From positions 185,622 through 249,621 of the forward strand of contig JACMZG010000042.1 of NCBI GenBank assembly GCA_018340805.1: a stretch of DNA of 64,000 nt, in the 5' to 3' direction. The notes beneath the pieces were generated by a model. It ran no database searches, was not told the origin of the DNA, and saw only the letters and a program-made list of their open reading frames with translations. Position 1 is the first letter of the stretch; every line of letters begins with the position of its first letter. Made by a program: the position numbers and the translations under genes. Shown one piece after another: positions 24,500-36,305 of this stretch. This DNA comes from Microvelia longipes. Taxonomy: Eukaryota; Arthropoda; Insecta; Hemiptera; Veliidae.

Positions 24500-27400
24500 G
24501 TGTGTGTGTGTATAAAAAGAGTACACAGAGCCCCTGAGAGCCTCAAAAAGGTGTTTCAGGTCTCTCAATGTAAAGACATAGGCTATGCCCCCTCTAGTAT
24601 ATATCTCTATGGCTACAGCAGTCTCCTCCTCTTAAAAAAAAACTGAAGAGAACACAGAAATAATTATAATCATCAATACAAATTCTTCTTTATCATCTTT
24701 CATAACAACATAGTCATATAAGGTCAATATTTTAACCGCTACAACATAGCGGTTCCGATGTGGTTAGGAAAAATTCCGAGGTACCCCGTACTGTTCGTAC
24801 CCGAGTCTTTTTGTTTATTTATTCTGTTTAAATGATCTTACGAATCTATAAATCGTTCTAGACTATTTCTGAATCTGTGAACGAAGTAACCTAATTATTG
24901 GTAAAAACTATGATCTGAATTACAGTATTGAGAATAAACATTGGAACATTATCGTGATTAACATATTATTACATTTGATCACGATGCTGTTAAGCCGACG
25001 GAGATAAATTAGTTAGCCCCGGAGGCTTGCCGAAAAAGTTTAACTTCGATTTTGTTTCTCGAGGCATACCCCCGTCGATACTACAAGAAGCAGATTACAG
25101 GTTAAGGTTAGAGTTATTACAGGTTTTGAAGGTTAAGCAGATTTTGCAATAATTAACCAAGAAAATGAACCGGTGCACGTTACTGCATCCTTAGTAACAT
25201 TTCTTATAAATTTTTTAAAAATCTTTTCAGGCCAAAACTCATTGAGTGTAGACGTTGAAACGCTATCAATAGTTGATCAACACATCGTCAATATTTGATG
25301 ATTCAATTTTCTTGAAAGCGCGTTGAAGAGGGAAGTAGACTACCCTCGCATGTGGTTTGTTTGGAATGATCATCTTGGTTTCTTTGTGCTCTCAAAGCTC
25401 TCTTGTGTTTTGAATGACCTCATATTCTATGTAGTGTTTGTTTTTCTTTTATTTTTAAGAAAGGCAATTTATGCTTCTCAGTCTCCAGTTAAAATAAAGA
25501 AAGCAAGTATTGTAAAAGCGAAAATCGGGTACGGGGTACTTCGGTACTTTACATCAACACATCGTATTCGCTACGCTTATCCTTCCTACATCGGTCTGGC
25601 TTCGCTCGTCAACAAAATATAAAATTTACCAAATTAATATTGCAACACGATATAAGACTCGCGTCACACGTCCTCAGATAGTCGTTACATAAATTTTATT
25701 CCCTACGGTCACCCATCCAGGCACTGACCTCGCTCGATGCTACTTATTTTTATTATCCATCAAATACCAAAGGTATACTTGCCGCGTATCGAAACGAAAC
25801 AAAGTGTACTTATTTTTTATTTTTTATATTTTTATTTATTTATTAAATTATTAGTTTATACATATATAACTACAAATAGACCAAGAGCCCAGGGGTGTTT
25901 TGTTAATAAAAAGTGTAATGGCTGGAACCGGTCTCAATTTTTCGTAAATACCTTCCTGAACAAGGATCTGCAATTCTGCCGACTCGTATCGGATGGGTGT
26001 CCCAGGCAGAACCTTTGACCCCTAAAGTGCGTTCTGCCTGGGACACCCATCCGATACGAGTCGGCAGAATTGAAGATCCTTGTTCAGGAAGGTAGTTACG
26101 AAAAAATTGAGACCGGTTCCAGCCATTAGACTTTTTATTAACAAACACCCCTGGGCTCTTGGTCTAAAATAAGTCATGAAGTTTGACTTTTATTACGTAC
26201 GTTTATTTATTACGTAAAGGTTTTTATACTTGTACCAAATTTCAGCTCAATTAGATTATTTTCTAATTTTTCGCTATTTAAAAAAAAATGTATACAAGTC
26301 ATTTAATAAAAATTAAAAAAATGCTTATAATGTGACGAAACTTGGCTAATATGTTCGTCTTATATACGACTACATGCGTGCCAAATCTCTAACCGATCAA
26401 AAATATAAATGTCCGCGTTTCATAATTTTCTAAATTTTGGCTGGTGAGTCACTATTACGGGGTAATAAATTAAAAAAAATGCATTACAAATATTTGCTGG
26501 ATTGTATAATTTGACCTAAAGATTGATATTTGTGCCAAGTTTCAACTCTCTAGCATAAATACAGTGGGGCATAAATGCGATGATAACAGACGCACACCAT
26601 GACCACAGTCATTTAGACAACTTTGTAAAAACCACTTATGCGGTCTTAAAAAAAAACTTGAAACTGATGATTCCGGTGGCATTCCGATGTCGGATTTTCG
26701 CAAACAGTATAAATGAGGAAAAGTAAAAATGTGACGTCTAATTTTGCTTCCAGCTGGTTTATCTCCCAAGGACGACAGACCGATAAATGTTCGACTGACG
26801 CTTAAGTCGTGCTACACTAAAATTGATCAATACTTATATATGATTCAGAGTGACACTTTAATTCTGAGTATAGGTCACACTTAAGTGTAAGTCACGTTTA
26901 AGTCTTAAGTCACACTTTAAAATTAGTGTCCATCAGAGTGATTGGCACTTAATTACTTAAATCTGAATAGCGCTAAGTATGAGTGACTTATACTCAAGTG
27001 ACATATACACATACAAGTTCAGAAGACCCATAATCTTTGTTTGAGTCACATTTAAGTGTGAAAGACACTTTCACACTTAGTTTAGTTTCAGTTTTAAAAC
27101 TAAAACTAAACTTTTTTTAATATTTTTTTTTATTTTTCAAAATACAATAAAAAACAATTACAAGAAACAATGAAAAAAATTGTTTAAAATTCTGTGTGGG
27201 GGAAAAATTAAATTAAAAAAAAAATATAATTAAATTAAAGTGAAATAAATAAATAAAAAACTTTAGTCTGAGTAACACTTAATTAATGAAGTCTGAGTCT
27301 CACACAAGTGCTAAGCACCAATTAAGAATGAGTTACACTTAAGTTTGGTTGAACTTAAGTGTGGGTTGAACTTAATTCTTATCACCCTTAAGTCTGTTTC

Positions 27401-30400
27401 ACACTATAGTCTAAGTTACATTTAAGTTTAATTGACACTTATACTGTTTCAATTTTATGTTTGTGTCCGAAAGAAGTGTGAGACTTAAATCTGAGTCAAA
27501 GTTAAGTTTGAGTTCCTCTTGAGTTCACTCTTGCTCGTTTCATTTTTAACCGACCATAACAATCTCCCTGTGTCTCAGCTGTTATATCTTTCTCGGTGTG
27601 TTATATTATAACACACCGTTAAATCAGTTGACAGAGTGGGGAAATAGTGTTAAGGAACCAATGAGGTTCCTCTAACCACCTCTATTGCCCCACGCTGTCA
27701 ACTGGTTTTACCGTGTGTACTATAGTTTTATATTAATCTTTCATGTATTTGTTTGTTTAATTAACATTTGTTAACTTTTGTTACAGATAAACTTAAAAGG
27801 AGTGGGACCATAGGTATGTGAAAGAGCTAGGTGTTTTATATTAATGTTTAAAAAAATTTTTTGAAAAAGATAAGTCTATATTAATTTTCATTCACGTATG
27901 CTGTATTGTATTAAGAATTAGGAGCAGCCCCGTAGCCAACAGTATTTTATTTTGCAAAAGATGCTATCTGTATCACGAATAATGCTAAACATGACGCTTA
28001 TTGCAAACAACATTATATTAAAAATAAAATTTTAACTTTTCATTCAGCCTATATTTTTTCATTGTTGTTTCATTCTTAATTATATTAAGAATGAAAAATG
28101 ATGCGATCTGATTGATCGCAACATAATTTGATGATTAGATAATGTGGCACGTGTCTAGCCATGTATAAGACTAACATATGTGCTAAGTTTCATCTCATTA
28201 TCAGCATTGGTTCAATTTTTATCGAATGATTTTGTGCACGTTTTTTAAAAAACTGTAAAAACATCGGAAAATATTCCAATTGAGTTGATATTAATATTAA
28301 TATAATATTAATTGATTGATATTACGTCCGATGACGTAAAATAAATAGTTACTAAGTTTCGTTATAATGCAACAAGTCTATCTATGATTTTTGGTGGATC
28401 ATAAAAGTTAAGCAGCATCGAGCGTGGTCAGTGCCTGGATATGAACCACCACTGGTAATGAAACGAATGTATTTACTACCTGAGGACGAGTGAAGCGAGT
28501 CTGAAGACTTGTTGCTGTATAATTTTAACGACTTGTACTTATGAGGACGAGCGAAGCGAGTCCGATGTGATGAGGAAAAGTTTCGATGTACCCCGTATCC
28601 GATTTTTAAACATATATATATTTATAGATTACATGCCATATATTAAGACAAAACTTTATAGGGACCTCTATTTTAAATATTCAAGCTTTTGAGGAGGAAT
28701 AGGTCCTAATTAATAAATAAAACTAATTTTGCCGAGCTTTCGATATAATTTTATCTTTTTCAAGGCTTAACATATTAAATAATAACAAAAACAGTTACAT
28801 GGTTACTAACAAATAGATGTTTGGACAATAACTAGAGTAACAGACAAATAATTCCGTTAAAAACAAAAAAGGTAACAATGTTGTTGAGTTAAATTAAGTT
28901 CTAAACAAAGATCTACAGTTAAAATTCTAATTTGGGGCAAAACCCTCTTAAATAAATAAATGTTTAAAGCTGATGACGTTGTTACCTTTTTTTTACGAAT
29001 TATTTGTCTGTTACTCTAGTTGTTGTCCAAACATCTATTTGTTAGCAACCATGTAACTGTTTTTGTTATTTTTTAATATGTTAAGCCTTGAAAAAGATAA
29101 AATTATATCGAAAGCTCGGCAAAAGTTTTAGTTTTTTTATTAATTAGGACCTATTCCTCCTCAAAAGCTTGAATATGCCATATATTATATTTATAGATTA
29201 TTTTGCCATTTATTTAGCGATGTTTCATACAAACCTGGATCTAAAATGTTTTAGGCAAAGCCGTTTGGCATCTGTAAAAAAAACCAAGTTTCACTTGATT
29301 GTTGTTTACCTTACGTTTCGTTTAAATTATGATATTATTAATTTGATTATTGGTCTCCATGATACTTCTATAGTTTATAGGTTAGGACACTGAAGAAACT
29401 TTTATGGGGTTGTTAAATTATTTTTATTTTTATACAATATTTCGCTTGTAATCTCCAAGCATATTCATGTATTACATAGTTAACTACGTAGTACATAACT
29501 ACTACGTAGTTAAGATGAGTTAGGAGAAATCTAACTACGTAGTAGTTATGTACTACGTAGTTAACTATGTAATACATGAATATGCTTGGAGATTACAAGC
29601 GAAATATTGTATGGAAATAATAGTTATTCATGCCATAAAGGCTGAGAAGTGTGTCTTTATGTCACGGCAATAGATTTACCGACGAGCGAAGCGAGTCGGG
29701 AAAAATTGCCAAGACATAAAGACATTCTCAGCCGGATGGCATACACTATTTTTTTTGAGGTAGCACTCATTAAATAAAGCACTCATTAAAAAAAATCAAA
29801 AAATAGCACTCATTAAACTGCGCTATATACTAATTGAAAAAAAAAACGTCCAATTATTATTAACTCCATATTATCGCCGTCATTAAATTCATCCATAGCT
29901 TCACACTTTTACTCAAAAATGTAAAAGCTTTACAAATAAACACACAAAAATTGTCAATTAGAACACCTTTTAAAAACGAAAAAAAAATTAGTCTACGAAC
30001 AAAAACAGAAACAAAATGAACGTTTTTAAATAAAGCTCATGAAGGTTTAACACAGATTGTTTTTTGAACACGCTACATTACAGTAATGGCGGCAACATAT
30101 GAATTACTTTTACGTCCTAGGAGTTTTTTACATTCATTATTGTCCTCGGAGGTGAAAAGTACTAAATAACCTCCTATAACAATAATGATTGGCTTCTCAT
30201 CCTAAAAACGGTCCAATAAAGTGCTCAATTACGTACTTCCTCAAAAAAAATAATTTAACAGCCTGATAAAGTCTCTTCAGTGTCCTAACCTATAAACTAT
30301 GATGTTATTGTTATCAATAAATAGGTAAACAGTTATTATTTATTTGTCTGCACTATCTTTTGTAAAAATCACGCGAATAATTGCTAGTTTAAATTATTTT

Positions 30401-33400
30401 TGTTTTTCGTCTTCCTCATTCGGGTGAAATTCCAGTTTCGTACTTTTCTCGCAAACGCCATACTTTTCCTGTACTCCTACGTCATGAATGAGGGAAAGTA
30501 AAAAGGGCTTATCTAGAAAAAATGGAAGATAATCTGTAAAGCTAATGTTAGTATTATCTTTTAATATCTTCATTATTTAGTGTAACCTTACTCAATATCC
30601 TAAGGGGGGGAGGCCTCGTTATTTTAAACACCAATTGGAAAATTGACATCTATAACTACAAAACATCGGAATAAAAATGTTCAAGTCGTATGGTTTGAAA
30701 CAGCATTTTTATACCTATTTATTAAAACTATACCAAATACGAAGTATAAATGTGTTTCATGTAACGTTCTTTGTCGTTTTCACTAAGTTAATGATTGACA
30801 TATATACAGTTCGTCATTATTTTAGCACTTAAATAAACTTAACAATGGGGTGAAAGTTTTTTGCTTTGGGAATTTTAATCCTTTAGATGGGTTTAACGTC
30901 CCTTTTGGTAATTAATATTTTACGAAGTATTAGTGTGAAATTTAAACCTTTTTTTGGGGGGAGGGGTGTAAAACGATCTTGATATGAGTTTCAAGTGAAT
31001 TTCATTTTAGCCATTTTCATTTATGAAAAATCACTATCAGGACGAGTGGAATGGCGGGAGATTAATCCGGGAGTGAGTTAGAAATCCTTTTAAATACATT
31101 TATTACATTTGAACTACATTTAATTTAATCATTTGAACTACATTATTTTGAAAGTATTATTCATAAAACCTTGTCGGTCTATTCAAATTTGAAATCTTAT
31201 ATTTTACGAAAACTTTCGAAAAATCCAGACTTAAGAAATTTAAATTCAGGCTTGTCTCGGACGAAATAGGTACTAACTACGTAAAATAACAGCCAAGGAA
31301 ACAACGTAAAACCCTAGCTGGGTTATACAGCCTTTAATTCATGACCTTGAATTCCGTTGTACCGAAGCGTACGGTACAACGGATAACCTCATATTGTGGT
31401 CCTCTCTGGCTGGATTTGAACCCTCGACCTCCAGGTCGAAAGGCCAAAAATATTTTCCGGAGATCTTTTTTTAAAAAAATATTCTCAATATTAGGTCTTT
31501 TTTTGCAAAATTAGACATAAATATTGATTTCTGTACTAAGTTTCAACTCTCTAGCATAAATACACTGGTAGATACGATGATAACAGACACACACACACAT
31601 ACAAAAAGACAACTTTGCGAAAAACCACTCATAAGCACTTAGTAACACCTTGTATTTTGGTCAATTTTAAATTATTTAAAAAGTACGTTGTGTTTTATTA
31701 AAATAAAAAAATATTTTTTTAAATTAATTAAATGATTGTCCTTTCTATTTAGCTGCTTTGGGGAACAGGAACGCAGGTATTTAATTTTTTATATAAAAAA
31801 TAATAATTTGTCGGAAAAAAACTCACAAAGATGTCAAAAGTTATAAATACAATAGTTTTCCTCTGAGTTTTTTTCCAAGGATCTTGAATAAATGACGCAT
31901 TAAGGAGCATTTCTGACCCATGAAAGTTGTTTGAGATAGAGAAATAGGAGCAAACTTACCTTCCCCTTGATTATAAATAAAAAGGAGCCAAACGCAGGTT
32001 AGGTAGCAAGGTTGTCGAGTTTGGCTTCTCAACTTTCTTCTGTGCTTCTCGTGATTGTTACATTTGTGGTGCTTGATGTCATTTGTGCCTTTAATTTACA
32101 TTTTGGACTATATTTTGCCACTTCAGTGTGAGTGATAATTTAAGCGTGTTGTCTTATAACCTTCTCAAGCAATAAACAATGGAAACCATTGAGAGGTAAG
32201 TTTGCCTCTAAAATTATAAGATAATAAGATAATAAAATTATAAATATTTATAATAAATAAATAATTATTTATAATAAAATCATAAATAATAAGATCTGCG
32301 ATGTTATAAAGAATTGTCAGCATGCGCAGTTTGTACCAAGCATGTGCAGTTTTTTTTACGTGTGTTTCGTGTTGAATTCTCTCTATTTTTTGGTTTTCGA
32401 TGGGGTCACTTTTCGTAAGGCAAATCGACTTAGTGCGTCATCCCCTTTATTCAAGATCCTTGGTTTTTTCGGACAAATTTCTTATTATTCTCAAGGGACT
32501 TTTGTTCTATTGGTATTGAAAGAAAATGGAAGAGAACAACTATGGAGCGCAGTTTGTCTCCTTTCTTTTCGATCTCTGCATTATTTGTCGGGACAATGTC
32601 CATTTTAAAGATACAGTTGACATTCTGTTTTCATGTCTTAAGAAAAATTTGCCTGGCCATTGCTCTAATTATTGCTATAATAATCTGAAAGCTTTAATTT
32701 AGGTAATACTTGTTTCAAAATTGACTCCATCATATCCAAAAATCATAACGTTTGATCGATTTGCTGTTGAGTTATGGTTGTGCATGCTTAAAGATTTCGC
32801 GTCAAATTGACCATTTTAGTTAGTTTTCGTTGTAAAAAATGAAATTATAGTTCATTTTTAAATTTAAATCGTCTGTTAATGGTTGGAAATAGAGTGTAAC
32901 TTATTTTTAGACAATTTCCTTTGCTTCAAACTTTATTTGTAAGAATATTTGATATTTTGTATTCCTACCAAGATATTAACGAAAATTGAAAAATGAGATA
33001 CGTTTTGGTCCAGTACGATCACAGCTGTGAAGCAAAGTTAGGGGACTTTTTTTGGGGCTGGGTAAATCTTCGGTATACGGTGCACCCTGTTATCAATACT
33101 GTATATCGATATATTTTAGTTACTCGACACGTAAACGAAAACTGAGCACTTAAAAGATAAGCAGCGTCGTTAAATTATTAATTATAACTGAAACATTAAA
33201 AAAAACATACCACAAATAATGAAAACATTAACAACAAAAATATAATAAAAAACCTGAAAATAACAAACACAAAAATACGTAAAAAATACGCGTAACATAA
33301 ATTAGATGTGGTGTATCATCGATTATTCTTATGAAAACATAGTTAAAACATTATAAAAACATAAAAAAAAATATGAAAATAGTTATAAACCATTTTACAA

Positions 33401-36268
33401 CAAATAAAAAAAACACAAACTACAAAAAAAACATTTAAAAAAATAATAAATATGTTCATAACGTAAAAGAAAAAGGCATATATCGATTATTCCTACGTCA
33501 CATCTCTAAACTAAAAATATATCGATACATAGTTTGAACAGGGTGCCGTATACCGAAGTTCAGCCCTTACACTATTTGTATAAACTAAAAGCTCACCTCC
33601 GTCTTCGAACTCTGGATCTCCAGTACTTAAATCGAATGCTTTTATGATGACGACCTCGGAGGCTGACATTAAAATGATCACCTCATGATAATATAATGTT
33701 ATAATCATCTAATTTTGGATTGTTCTAGACTGGGACAGCACGTGTCAACACGAAACAGTTAAGCGTCAGTTATCAGTTTCAAGCGACTCCAAGCTTCTGG
33801 ATGAAGACATACAGGAAGAAACCAGGGTTATCCTCAGACCTAAGAAACCCCCCAGACCGAAATCTGAATTATTTCTACAGCAGAAGGACGCCAATCAAAA
33901 TTCTAATCATAGGAGACGGACGAAGCGCTTCTCTGCTTTTGGGGTTAGTATTCATTATTGGAATAAATATGAATGTGATTTTTTAATTTTAATTTTTTTT
34001 TTTGTCACATCTCCCTCTTTAATCTTCTAAAGTTTTAGATTTTATTATTGTGTCGTAGTTAATTGTAAATATTTAATGTTATTCTTACCTTGTTTAGATT
34101 ATAAAGTTATGAATCCTAAGGAAATAAAGAAATACTAGAATTAAAGTCTGTTGACATTAAGCCTGTTGGATCTTAAAAGTAAAAAACACAAACTTTATTA
34201 CATTTCTCTATAATTTTAAACTCTATATAGGACAAGTGTTCCATGCAAAGAGACTAAAACTATAGTTTTATTCTATAGGTATAGTTTTAGTAGATAGTTT
34301 AGTTAGTTTAGTTTAGTTTACTTTAGTTAAAACTATAGTAGATAGTTTTAGTCTCTTTGGTCCCATGCCTATCTATTTTCCTTGAAAATGGTTGCGATCT
34401 TTTTTGGCTTTATGTTCCACCTGTGGTGTATAGTGTCCAAGTGCATTTTGTGTGCCATCCATGAAGAGTTATTACTTTGCCATAAGTTTGATGAATTAAT
34501 GTATGAATATTTATATTTAAAGTAAAAAAGCACACTAGTGCTTCTCTGCTACAATTAAAACTTTGAAAAAACCTATAAATAATAAAGTCTAAAGAATCTT
34601 TAAGTAAAACCTATATTAGTAAAAATTAATAAGATAATTATGAACAGATTATACTCGCTGGAATATATCTCTCTCTCTCTCTATTTCTATTTTATTCTTT
34701 TTGTCAAAACTTAATATGTCAGACAGAGCTTGCTGTTGTTTTTCTTCTTTATGTTCTTGTAATTGATGTATTTGTAATCTTGTTTATGTAAATGAAGATG
34801 TTGTAATTTTAATTTTATCTGTAGTTGTATTGAATGTGTTATGCCGTACTCTTCCTCTTCTTAATTTTTTAATCTTGGTCCCAATTTGCCTTGATTATTG
34901 CTGAGTTCTGCCTCTGTCTGTCGTGCTGTCTCATCCACTACCCTTATGTTCTCCTTTTATTTTATTTTTAAGTGAGAATTAAAAGATGGAAAAGTATTGA
35001 TCATATAATACAGTGCCTCCTTTCACTGAGATATTTACACAAGTCTTCTTTCACTTAAGGATAACGTTGTTAATGTCCAGAAACTTTATTTTAACTTAAG
35101 CTAATTTGCAACATTAACATAAATAAGGTTATTGAACTTTGAAAAGGAACTTTAGCTGTCCACAACACTTAATAATACTGTGATAACTTGTTGGAATAAA
35201 GAATAACTAGTAAAAATAAAAACAATATTAAATCTTAAAGGTTTGAATGTCTAAACCACTCTCTATCAAACATTAATTTTTTCACTATTGGGTCAAGAAT
35301 GCTTTCTTTACCCTTTATTTATTGAGTTATAATTTGTTTATATTTATTGTTTAGTATTTATTTCATTATCACTTATTTATTTATTGGTTATTTAAAAAAT
35401 TTTTTTAAAAGAATTTTACAGTTAATTTATTTTTGATTCAATTTTCTTTAATTGAAAGGGGGGTCCGCCAGCCTGAACCAGTTAGGTCATTTAATTCTAA
35501 ATAATCACTAAGCTAAAATTGAATAGTTGATTCATTAAAGTTTATTTTCTTAAGTCTAAAAGCTATATACAATTATGTACACTGTGCAAGCAGCGAGCTG
35601 CTATTGTCTATTCTATTCGAAGCCATTCGAACACATAGGTGAGAATTATTAAACAGGAAACTGAACAAGAATTTTCTCTGAACTACTAAATCTACAATGC
35701 TTACTCCCTCTAAGTTCTAGCTTAGAAGAAAAGCCTCATCTCCGTTTTAGGTGCAAACAGGAATGTACCCTGTTAACTAGATTAGGCATTGTGAAAATTG
35801 CAAGATACTAAAGCGCCTATCCCCACATACGATATAGTTAATGTATTGATCATACTAAGATTTGTACTTCCTTGGAGGGCCCTCAGATACCTGCATACTA
35901 TGTAGTGGTTAAACTGGAATTTAGTTACACTTTTATTTATCCTATTAGACTTAACTTATTTATGACTTCATAAATTAACCATATCTCTTCTTTGGCTACT
36001 GAAAGAGAATTTACCCACTCACATTTCTCCAAGCAAGTGCATGTTTGAATACACACACAGACATACCTTCTTTAGATTCTTATACCGACCTGAACCACCA
36101 TCCAAGTACTATTATGTGTATACTACTATATACTAGCAATACCTCAACTAGGTTGTACAAACTTACACCCCCGGTTGGCTGAGTGCTAATGTAAGCAATT
36201 TTTTATCCGAAATGGAAATATAAAATTAGATCATAAAAATTTAAGAAAAATAAATTAAAAGAGTAAAA

Positions 36269-36305
<37 letters not shown>

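Noticed and set aside
25737..26148. Overlapping open frames on both strands with the same peptide
   Set aside because: They are the two arms of the fold-back 25878-26165 read on opposite strands.
28484..28511. Hammerhead ribozyme (CTGAGGA...GAA resemblance)
   Set aside because: The CTGAnGA and GAA words flank a stem, but the third helix and the cleavage-site strand are not seen, and other copies alter the essential bases.
32186..32206. Alternative first coding exon ATGGAAACCATTGAGAG before GTAAGT
   Set aside because: The splice phase does not fit the next kinase exon (a stop follows soon), and the donor word belongs to dispersed repeat G.
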